Below, in pieces: positions 29,042 to 36,789 of a stretch of DNA of 56,794 bases. The position numbers were made by a program, and so were the translations under genes. The notes below the pieces were generated by a model. The model was given only the letters and a program-made list of their open reading frames with translations, made no database searches and was not told the DNA's origin. The stretch's first letter is position 1. The number at the start of each line of letters is the position of its first letter. Location of the stretch: contig JAUCBJ010001911.1 of the NCBI GenBank assembly GCA_032718475.1, positions 1 to 56,794 of the forward strand, given 5' to 3'. Source of the DNA: Nemertoderma westbladi. Its lineage: Eukaryota > Xenacoelomorpha > Nemertodermatida > Nemertodermatidae.

Positions 29042-30474
29042 GAGTCGTAGAAGATCGATCGGTTTCGAAATGCTGCCTCCTCTACAGAGGTCTTCGATAA
29101 TGGTTCCAACGGTTTCAACGTGGGTTTCTGTTGGGGTGTTTCTCGTGGAGGATTATCGATATAGGTGTTCGTCGATCGTTCCTCTCGTTTGTAATCCGCT
29201 GTCTCCACCGCTCCAGTACGGAATATTTCCCGTTCCGTCGACTCCGAATCGCTGGATGAATCGCTGTCGTCTGGATAAGGTGGTTGGCGGGTTCGCGTAC
29301 GGCGTATTACTCTTGGTCGAGTTCGTTGTGGTCTGGGATCTACGACTCTCCGTTGTTCGGTAGGCTCGCAAGCCTTCCACGAAGTCGTAGGTCTCGTTGA
29401 ACTCGGTTCGATCCTGTGGGTATTACCCACATCCATCGTCCTTCGTTGTTCGGTAGGCTCGCAAGCCTTCCACGAAGTCGTAGGTCTCGATAAACATTGG
29501 GTGAGAGGTCTAGTAAAAACATCGGAGTTAAGTGCTACTGTAGGTTTATAAATGACTGGGTTCGCGCAGCACGTCACAGGTTTAACTTGTAATGGTTTAC
29601 TCACCAGTTTTACTGTCATAAACGCAGGTTCGTCTCTCTCTACAAGTAAACTACGGCTTACAGTAGGTGGACTACTTATCTTACCTGCGAGAATCGGCGA
29701 TGAAGTCGCTCGTGGCTGCTGAATTGATTCCGACATAACAAACCTGCTACCTTGCGTCGAGCGCACAGGCGTTATTTCCTTAGGTTTCGTAACAAAGACC
29801 GGTTTTATCAGAGTCGTGGGTTTGAGCATAGGAATAACTTGGGGAAAACGTTTACAGTAATCCTCGACGAACTCCTCTCCTCGGTCTATCGCTCCCACAC
29901 TTCCTTCCTCGATTCGCTTCTGAATTCCGCGATATCGAGTCTCCATGCGATCCAGGGCAGACAAGTCGTGCCCAGCTCGAGACCTTATAGATCTATCTCT
30001 CGCGTCGAGTTCGAGGTCCTCTTGCGCGTTCGCCGCCTCACGCGATCTGCGATTTAGTTCAAACTGTAGTTGCATCTCCCTTTCGCGTTGATCTGCTTCC
30101 TGTTGTTGTACCGCTAACTCCGCTTCCTGTATAGCTAAACGAGCGTTTATTTGTCGCGCCTCCAACTTGGCACGAGCGTCGGATGCTGCTTTCTTCCGTG
30201 CTAACTCAGCTGCATTTACCGCCGCAACTCGTGCTAGCTCGTCAGCCGCTGCCTGTCGTGCTAGCTCGTCAGCTGCCGCCTGTCGTGCTAACTCATCGGC
30301 TGCTGCCTGTCGTGCTAACTCGTCGGCTGCTGCCGCCGCGGCCGCTTCTCGCGCTAAGTCCTCCTCCAGTCTCCGCATCTCTGATGCTTCGAACTCAGCC
30401 TGTGCTTGAAGTTTCGCAAGTTTCACTACATCCTCTCTGCGCTGTTTTTTTCCTTCGATGGCGATCTGCGCCAT
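29029..30474 (-). CDS. Element 1 Gag-2 copy in element 2 (481 codons)
   Basis: Differs from 13,641-15,086 by only three residues that I can see (E to K and A to V near the start, L to S in the C-terminal half). The -1 overlap with the truncated Pol copy is kept. Probably a passenger of the duplication; whether it is expressed is unknown. Confidence 0.75.
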   Translation of the reverse strand: MAQIAIEGKKQRREDVVKLAKLQAQAEFEASEMRRLEEDLAREAAAAAAADELARQAAADELARQAAADELARQAAADELARVAAVNAAELARKKAASDARAKLEARQINARLAIQEAELAVQQQEADQREREMQLQFELNRRSREAANAQEDLELDARDRSIRSRAGHDLSALDRMETRYRGIQKRIEEGSVGAIDRGEEFVEDYCKRFPQVIPMLKPTTLIKPVFVTKPKEITPVRSTQGSRFVMSESIQQPRATSSPILAGKISSPPTVSRSLLVERDEPAFMTVKLVSKPLQVKPVTCCANPVIYKPTVALNSDVFTRPLTQCLSRPTTSWKACEPTEQRRTMDVGNTHRIEPSSTRPTTSWKACEPTEQRRVVDPRPQRTRPRVIRRTRTRQPPYPDDSDSSSDSESTEREIFRTGAVETADYKREERSTNTYIDNPPRETPQQKPTLKPLEPLSKTSVEEAAFRNRSIFYDSWTK

Positions 30475-30600
30475 CTGTCGTTGCGCTTCTTCCTCGATGA
30501 CTTGTTGTCGGCGTGCGACCTCCTGTTGTTGTCGAATAATTCCAGACGCTGTTCTACTAATGTCGCCAACGTCGCCAACGTCGCTCCGTACGCTAACGAA

Positions 30601-31368
30601 CTATCTATCCAGTGGTGGAATTTGGTAGGCTCGCGAGCCTTCCGTAGATAGAACTTCCGTCGTCCCTCTCGGTACAACTTCTGGTTCTTCGATCGGTACT
30701 CCGCATCTACAAAGAAAATTGGTGAGCGTCCCTAACCTCCCGTCCAGGCAGTATAGTTCTTCTTCCTCTTCGGGTTGTAACAACGCGTCCGAAACTGACT
30801 CACCTAACAGTTGGTCGAGTTGTTCTTGCTGAGTCGATCCTACAACCGACTTAAACTGAATGAGGCTTTCCCTCGCACTTACCAACTTGTCTATTATCTT
30901 TACCTGAGTAAAGTTGTCGCCACACAACTCTGCGAGTTCGTGTAAACCTTTAAGTTTATCTACGGAGGCATGTACCCTACTTTTTATTCTTACCTGTAAG
31001 GTGTAGAACTCGTATCTCGACATCGGGGCGGTTAACTCGTGTAAAACGCGAAAACCTTCTCCGAGGTTCCGAGTAATCTGGGCCATGTGTCCTCCTATAC
31101 TCCTAATAACGTTCTCCTGGCTTCCAGTCGAACTTACCATGTCCGGTTCCCGCGATCTGGTCTGCGGGACGGTAAGGAAATCTTCGATTCTGCCGTCGCC
31201 ACACGTTGCGGCTTCCGGTATTTCCGTTCGGGGTACCGGCGACGCATGCGGTGTGACATCGGTGGAATCTCGGGTTCTCCTTCTCGGTTCGTCTACTGTC
31301 GATCTGTCCGGGTCACACGAGTCATAGTCGGTAGGTGGGTATCGAGTCGAATGGTGTGTGTCACTCAT
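30601..31368 (-). CDS. Element 1 Gag-1 copy in element 2 (255 aa)
   Basis: Differs from 15,213-15,980 by one residue (L to V near position 167). It ends at the same TAG (30,601-30,603) with the frame open beyond it. Too recent to serve as evidence that the amber codon is under selection. Confidence 0.72.
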   Translation of the reverse strand: MSDTHHSTRYPPTDYDSCDPDRSTVDEPRRRTRDSTDVTPHASPVPRTEIPEAATCGDGRIEDFLTVPQTRSREPDMVSSTGSQENVIRSIGGHMAQITRNLGEGFRVLHELTAPMSRYEFYTLQVRIKSRVHASVDKLKGLHELAELCGDNFTQVKIIDKLVSARESLIQFKSVVGSTQQEQLDQLLGESVSDALLQPEEEEELYCLDGRLGTLTNFLCRCGVPIEEPEVVPRGTTEVLSTEGSRAYQIPPLDR

Positions 31369-31791
31369 GTCTTATTATATACGTCAAGTACGGGTAATAA
31401 AATGTCAAAGTATCAGAATGTCGAAATGTCAAAATGTCGAAATGTCAAACTTACCTTGGTATATATATACACTATATATATATACCCTAACCGGTACAAA
31501 TAAAACTAACAAAGTATAATAAAATAAGTAATAATCTAGCCTACCGGCTAAATTTGTACGAATAAGTGAGATAACGGTATAAGTTACCAAAATGTAGATC
31601 AACAAGTACAAATAATAGGTAAAACAGCAACGTCTAATGGGAAAATAAGTACCAACAACACTACTAATAGACAGTGAAACCCACAAATTTTGAGTACTAC
31701 TGTGCTTTCTTAAGTTTGAACGACACGAGTCGTAAAACTTACGTTCCTTTGATCTTCCAGTCGTGCAAATTCCCAAATACAAACCGGACGT

Positions 31792-32475
31792 ACTAACTCT
31801 ACTAACTCTCTACTAACTCTTACTAACTCTTTTTGTGCACGGCACCTCTTGTGCCCGGCACCTTCTAACTCTACTAACTCTTTTTGTGCCCGGCACCTCT
31901 TGTGCCCGGCACCTTCTAACTCTACTAACTCCTTTTGTGCCCGGCACCTCTTGTGCCCGGCACCCACCCTAATTAACATACCCTGCTCTTACATCAAACA
32001 CCTCATCACGCCCGTGTCCCACTTAGTTCAGTGCATTCCCTACTAACTCTAACTACGTGGCGCTTGCGGTGCCCACAACCCTCTACTGCCACTACTTTCT
32101 CTCTAACTAACGGTACTACGTACCCTCTCACTCTCTAACTAACGGTACTGCGTACCCTCTTACTCTCCTAACTTTGCTAACGGTACTACGTACCCTCTCA
32201 CTAACTCTAGCTCCACTTACTAACGGTACTACGTACCCTCTTAATACTCTCTAACTAACGGTACCACGTACCCTCTGACTCTTACTCTAACTAGCGGTAC
32301 TACGTACCCTCTAACTACTTCTGACTAACTCCACAACTAACAGTACTACGTACCCTCCAACTAACTTCTCTAACACTAACTATCGGTACTAACTGACTAA
32401 CTAACTAACTCTGACTCTAGGTACTATGTACCTCCTAACTAACTACCTAACTTCTACCTACTTTATTATTTAATT
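31792..32475 (-). repeat. Element 2 hairpin array, right block
   Basis: Two more hairpin families in CTAACTCTACTAACT-type spacer. GGCAC-CTCTT-GTGCC occurs at 31,841, 31,892 and 31,943 with a 51-bp period, linked by GTGCCCGGCAC. GGTAC-TAC-GTACC occurs at 32,112, 32,144, 32,182, 32,225, 32,260, 32,296 and 32,420, with loop variants TGC, CAC and TAT and one copy missing a stem base near 32,342. The GTGGCGCTTGCGGTGCCCAC unit of the left block recurs near 32,055. No gene. Confidence 0.85.
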
Positions 32476-32485
32476 ATTTATTTAA

Positions 32486-33460
32486 TTAAATAATTATTTT
32501 ATATTTTGTGCGTGGGAAGGGCGTCTCGCCCTCATTCCCACCCCCCTCAGTCCAAAACTTTGGACGACTAAAAACTCTCACGTGCCCGTTCTTCCGGTAG
32601 GCACTCTCATGCTGCCCTCCTATACGTCCTCTAACTCTTCGCCACACTCTCTTTGGTGCTACCTTTGCTGGCCTCCCCCTTCGTATGTGCGCTGGCATTA
32701 AAGCCCTCAACGACCCCTGCTCGTCAATCGGTATACACGACGCCCGTCCATGTAATGCCCCCTTGCACCGTGCCAGCCCCGTGTGCGTATGCAACACGCC
32801 TCCTTCTACTTTCCCGACTCCTTTGCTCATGGACTTCTCTACCCCTGGTTTAGTCCTTTCACATCCTCTCCCTTCCCAATACTCTCCGGATCTGTGTCCT
32901 TTTACCACACATCGATGACATAGTCCGTTTGCGTCTGTGTAGGCTACACGATCTCGTTTGGGCAACGCTTGCCAGTACTTGCAACTCCTGGTCTTATGGG
33001 TTCCATCCCGATGTAATTGACATTGGAATCCTGGATTATAGCGTTTCCTGTATAGTCCTTCACGTATCGCGCTTAGGTTTATATGTACCGATTTAATGTT
33101 TCGATTGTCTAGACTCGGCCTACTGGGTATATTGGGATTGTGTTTATTTTTGGTGTTATTTTCTTCCTGTCCCCGCCACGGTGTGGCCCTGCTACCAGCT
33201 AACTGTGGACTAGCAGTCCCCTGTACGGCCGCGTGTGGTGGTGACTGTCCGCACGACCTGTTCTCGTCCAGGGAGTTCGACGTTCTTGCTCCTATCGGGG
33301 TATATTGTCGATATTGTGATGGGGGAATGTCACCCTGTCCCCCCCCAGCCGGTATGTTTGGTACTGGGGTTGATGTTAATACCATTGGGGCCCATACGTC
33401 TATCTCCAATAACTCTCCCCTCCCCTGGATATATGTTATGTCCCTGTGTATTATAGTCAT
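32486..33460 (-). CDS. Element 2 zinc-knuckle ORF (nucleocapsid-like)
   Basis: A frame of 324 codons whose middle contains a cysteine/histidine region: a CQLHRDGTHKTRSC cluster followed by CHRCVVKGHRSG and a later C, closely resembling the paired fingers of BEL proteins in elements 1 and 3 (CWRCMKPGH, CYNCLRRGH). The spacing after the GH is stretched (EYWEGRGC), so the knuckle may be damaged. The N-terminal part is Pro/Gly/Ser-rich and the C-terminal part basic. No protease motif follows. The given start is only the first possible codon; the segment probably continues an upstream Gag frame broken by frameshifts. Confidence 0.6.
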   Translation of the reverse strand: MTIIHRDITYIQGRGELLEIDVWAPMVLTSTPVPNIPAGGGQGDIPPSQYRQYTPIGARTSNSLDENRSCGQSPPHAAVQGTASPQLAGSRATPWRGQEENNTKNKHNPNIPSRPSLDNRNIKSVHINLSAIREGLYRKRYNPGFQCQLHRDGTHKTRSCKYWQALPKRDRVAYTDANGLCHRCVVKGHRSGEYWEGRGCERTKPGVEKSMSKGVGKVEGGVLHTHTGLARCKGALHGRASCIPIDEQGSLRALMPAHIRRGRPAKVAPKRVWRRVRGRIGGQHESAYRKNGHVRVFSRPKFWTEGGGNEGETPFPRTKYKIII

Positions 33461-34268
33461 GCTGCTGTACCGATATAGGCCTACCCACTTCTCGCCTACC
33501 TACCGGTATGTACTCCGCGACTTCCGGGTTTAATCCCGTCGTTCGCGCTACCCCATCGCCTACTCTATCTCTCCCAGCATGGCCTATAATAGTATGTGCA
33601 GTAAGTCCTACAGTATGTCCTGCAGTCTGCATGTGCCCTTCCGAACCGAAGTTTATTCTTCGCGAATCTCTAATCTCCCGGCGACTACCGTACTCTCGAT
33701 CGGCAGCTATATCCCGTCGGGAAGCTTCTCTCCGATCCCCTCTCCTGTTCTCGACTCTGTATTGGTACGTCTTGTACCCCTCTCTTGGCGTGCGGTGCGT
33801 TTCTCCGGGGCGACGGCAATCTCCCAAAGTTCGACCCCACTGGCTCCCTGACTCCATCTCTACTATCGACGGTTCGTTATCCGTCCTCGCACTCCTATCG
33901 TTCGTGGCGACACCTTTTCTACTATCTCCTCTTCTTCTCTTTTCAGTTCAGTATTCCGGCTCATGAGATCTCTCGTCGACCTCCCGGTTAAACTCCACTC
34001 TTCTTCTTCCCTCTTCTAATCGGGCTCGATGCTTCGTCTGCCCTCTCGCGACGTCAACCTGCCTCTCTCTACTCGATCGCACGCCGCTGGGGATACTCGC
34101 AATCCCCCTATTACTCTCCGTCGCCGGGTGTTGCGGTTTACCTAGCTCGGCCCGCGCATTATCCGCTGACGGCTGTGGGACACTCTCTGCCCCCCCTCTC
34201 TCTCTACTAATCTCTCGCGGTGGGGTGCCCATAGCCCCCCCCCCCCCACCCGCCACTTCTAACTTCAC
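33330..34268 (-). pseudogene. Element 2 Gag linker pieces, frame-broken
   Basis: Two open pieces in one frame (33,330-33,857 and 33,948-34,268), Arg/Glu/Gly-rich, overlapping the zinc-knuckle ORF at the lower end. Between the Gag ORF (ending 35,017) and the zinc knuckle the coding signal jumps among all three frames. Several jumps lie near long C runs (34,235-34,248 and 34,359-34,371). Homopolymer length errors in the assembly or genuine slippage mutations could both cause this. Confidence 0.5.
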
Positions 34269-34336
34269 TACCTCTTACTAAACTTCTACACCCCTCTTGT
34301 GGGGCATTCTCTGCCCCCCCTCTCTCGCCACTAATC

Positions 34337-34960
34337 TTATGTGGTGGGGCGCTCGTAGCCCCCCCCCCCCCACTCGCCACATCTAACTTCACTATCTCTT
34401 ACTTCGTCTCTACACCCCTCTCTAGTCGATGCACTGTCTCTACTACGGCTGGGTCTATTCACCCCCGCCTCTCTCTCTACTACTGCGTGGCCCATCAGGC
34501 CCACCTCGGGTTGGCTCAACCCCGCTACCTCCTGCCTACCAACTACGTGGCCTACCAGGCCGCCATCGGGTTGGCTCAACCCTGCCACCTCCTGCCTACC
34601 AAGTACGTGGCCCACCAGGCCCCGGTCTGCCGGGTTATGTACGTCCGACACGCTCATATTAATAGCACCATTCCCAATATTATTCGTTAAATCAATTAAA
34701 TTGTTAGAATTTGAAATGGGACTGTTATTAAAATTATTTAAATTAGGATTATTATTATTTTCAAAATTTAAATTATTGTTCGAATTATTTGAATTATTCT
34801 GAATATTTGAATTAACATTATTATTTGAGTTTAAATTTAAATTACTACTACCAGGTAAAATATTATTTCCTGTAATAAAGGTTTGGTTATTTACTACGGT
34901 ACTATTAACATTAACATTTCCTAACGTACTACTATTACCCCCCCGCCCGTACGGCTACAC
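34337..34960 (-). pseudogene. Element 2 Asn-rich segment with hairpin-encoded repeats
   Basis: A minus-strand frame is open from about 34,950 down to 34,337. Its first 90 or so residues are extremely Asn-rich, and the DNA is correspondingly AT-rich. There follow about 2.5 copies of a 72-bp repeat (34,480-34,625) encoding GLVGHVxGRQEVAGLSQP. Each unit contains two hairpins, GGGTT-GGCTC-AACCC and GGCC-xxxCA-GGCC. It lies downstream of the Gag ORF in another frame, with a G7 run at the transition. Base composition differs sharply from the rest of the element. Confidence 0.55.
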
Positions 34961-35016
34961 CAGTTCTGGTTCTCTCGCCCGGTGCCTGTAAGTGGGGTCT
35001 CACTCTCTGACAGTTC

Positions 35017-36207
35017 CTACCGCGCCAGTTCTAGTCGGCGCTGATTCAGTTTGGCTTGATATTGCGCAAGCCTCCCTAGCACGGCATGCAAATCATCCCG
35101 CCTGCACTCACCCTCTACCCCCCTCTCTCGCATATTCTGCTCGGCCAACTCTGCCTCTCTCGCAACCATCTCAAGCCGCCTCACCGGCTCGCTCTCTACT
35201 CCCATCTCTCGCTCTCTACACTCCTTGGCTCTCTCTCTACACTCCTCGGCCCTCTCTCTACACTCCCTCTCCAACTCTCCTAACTTCTCTGAGAATGCGG
35301 TTTCCTCTCTCAATTGTCTCTCTAACTCATTCTGCTCTGTCGCAACCATTTCTAATTTATACGCCATGCGTTCACTCTCTCGCACCCGTCTTTCTTTTGT
35401 GGAGGATGTAGCAGACTTATCGGTTGCGACGGACTCCCGCCGCTCCTCCATCCTACTAACTTTCCCCCGCCTCCCGGAACTTCCTCCGACCGACGAGACC
35501 GAATCCTCGGAGTTAACCTCGGATTCGCCCTCCTCAGGTCTCTTCCAACCCACTAATTTTACTCCCCGGGCATCGACTAAGTACGGCCCTACGTACACTA
35601 ACACTACGCTAGGTTCCATACCCCCACATTCCCATAGTTCAAACAGTTCGCTGGCAACCCCTCTTGCTCTCTCCTCGGCTAGTTCTCTCTGCCCAAAACG
35701 CATTAGGTAACTAAAATGTCTGTCCGACTCACCTAGTCGTTTCATCAATCTCACCTCGTCTATCTTCGCCCCTCCTTTGGCCTCCTTTAGTAGTTCCCGG
35801 GTCGCGTTGTAGGCCCGTCGAAGTCGATCAGAAACCCCAACGTCCTCGTCGCCGACCCCTCCTCCATCTCTCCGGGTCCGACGTCGTGCCGGCGGCCCCA
35901 CCGTCGCCGTTCCGGTGGACCGTCCGTCATCCTCGGCCTGTGGCTGACCGGTGACATCGGTATGTCGACCCTCGCTCCGCGTCGACTCGTCTTTCTCTTC
36001 TCCTCTCGACTCGATCTCTCTTTCTAGACGATCCCCCACATCTTGGTTCGCCGGGTCGCTCGTTATCGATGTGGCGTCAACGTGCGTCGACCTGGTCGGC
36101 GTAGCATCGACCGGCGTCGTGGGTTCGTATCGTCTCGCCGTGGCCTCTCGGATCGTTAGATCGTCATCCGGGGTCTGCAGCGGTGTCGTTCCTATCTCTC
36201 GACTCAT
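35017..36207 (-). CDS. Element 2 Gag (396 aa)
   Basis: ATG-initiated 55 bp inside the 5' LTR boundary. Disordered, charged N-terminus (about 1-125), a helical middle segment (about 130-225) and a long Glu/Arg-rich C-terminal half (about 250-396) with CRERAEECRERAKECRERE-type heptad repeats that should form a coiled coil. No named domain recognised; position directly after the LTR, helical core plus coiled coil, and the zinc knuckle further downstream make it Gag. It ends in TAG, after which the same frame remains open for only about 30 codons. Confidence 0.75.
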   Translation of the reverse strand: MSREIGTTPLQTPDDDLTIREATARRYEPTTPVDATPTRSTHVDATSITSDPANQDVGDRLEREIESRGEEKDESTRSEGRHTDVTGQPQAEDDGRSTGTATVGPPARRRTRRDGGGVGDEDVGVSDRLRRAYNATRELLKEAKGGAKIDEVRLMKRLGESDRHFSYLMRFGQRELAEERARGVASELFELWECGGMEPSVVLVYVGPYLVDARGVKLVGWKRPEEGESEVNSEDSVSSVGGSSGRRGKVSRMEERRESVATDKSATSSTKERRVRESERMAYKLEMVATEQNELERQLREETAFSEKLGELERECRERAEECRERAKECREREMGVESEPVRRLEMVAREAELAEQNMRERGVEGECRRDDLHAVLGRLAQYQAKLNQRRLELAR

Positions 36208-36262
36208 CTCCGTCTTTGGTCTGTGTCTGGCAGTTACAGTTCGGCAGGCCTAAAGTTAGGAC
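36208..36262 (-). other. Element 2 leader, expected primer-binding site
   Basis: On the minus strand GTCCTAACTTTAGGCCTGCC follows the 5' LTR end (CACA). A primer-binding site normally starts TGG, complementary to a tRNA CCA end; none is seen at the expected place. Priming may be atypical, or the site may have mutated. Confidence 0.4.
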
Positions 36263-36784
36263 TGTGATGGGATCCGAGAGGATCCTGGTTTATCCGGTGT
36301 TGGTTACGTACGCGTCAGCCGCACCGTGTGATGGAAAAGGTGATAAGTTTGTTGTTCCAGTATTACTGATAAGGTATAATATAGTTGATAGCATATACAG
36401 ATATAATAACAGATAACACGGTAATATACTATGGGTGACGGCGGTGACGGTCCTAACTGTCACCGTACTACCTGACTGTACTGACAGACTGAGATAACTG
36501 AGTGAAAGCCGCATCGACCGGTAATATATATTGCACAGTTGGCCATATTGCTACTCTACCTAATCGATGCCTTTCCCCCCTCTGATTGGTTGATACCCTT
36601 GTTGGCGCCCTTCGGAGTGTTCCCGTTCACTCCTCCTGTTCTCTCTGACCCCTATTGTGTGTTTCTCTCCTTCCCACTCTATTGGGGTGACACGAGGTTG
36701 ATATTGGTAATCAACCTCGTGCTCCCAATATTGCCTTATGGCTCACTCTATGGGTTTGTGTTAGCGGAATTGGATAAGCTAACA
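36263..36784 (-). repeat. Element 2 5' LTR (522 bp)
   Basis: Matches the left LTR with 6 substitutions (about 1.1%) and lacks its 20-bp hairpin-containing segment. Same ends and internal hairpins, including the 12-bp stem around CACGAGGTTGAT. It should carry the promoter for the minus-strand transcript. Confidence 0.93.
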
Positions 36785-36789
36785 CTGTA
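36785..36789. repeat. Target site duplication CTGTA, right
   Basis: Matches the left duplication (24,606-24,610). The sequence that continues (TATAATATGGTTT) matches 39,056-39,068 of the empty-site relative. Confidence 0.9.

Larger units (their letters stand above)
26407..31791 (-). repeat. 5,385-bp copy of element 1 inside element 2
   Basis: Matches 11,019-16,403 at a constant offset of 15,388 with no indel and about five substitutions that I found (near 29,247, 30,424, 30,450, 30,689 and 30,882). It begins in the 5' leader of element 1 and breaks off inside the RT. Flanking sequence on both sides is the hairpin-rich low-complexity array of element 2. The copy contains all six palindromic 20-mers. 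Confidence 0.93.
24611..36784 (-). mobile_element. Element 2: chimeric BEL-like LTR retrotransposon
   Basis: A 12.2-kb element with LTRs at both ends, a 5-bp target duplication, and a leftward transcription sense shown by the Gag ORF and by the purine tract next to the left LTR. Its own proteins are a Gag ORF and downstream Gag-like pieces with a zinc knuckle. I find no protease, RT, RNase H or integrase of its own. The region where Pol should be is filled by hairpin-rich low-complexity arrays (25,620-26,400 and 31,792-32,460) flanking a 5,385-bp copy of element 1. The Gag type and zinc-knuckle style suggest BEL/Pao, but without a Pol of its own the assignment is inference. LTRs differ by 6 substitutions in 522 bp and a 20-bp indel. 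Confidence 0.88.

Noticed and set aside
25620-32475. CRISPR-like array because of palindromic repeats with spacers
   Set aside because: Eukaryotic retroelement context; repeats are only 13-15 bp, spacers are low-complexity and similar to one another, and no cas gene is present.
33096-33533. 145-codon plus-strand frame with a signal-peptide-like start
   Set aside because: It is antisense to the element 2 zinc-knuckle ORF, whose Cys/His pattern supports the minus strand.
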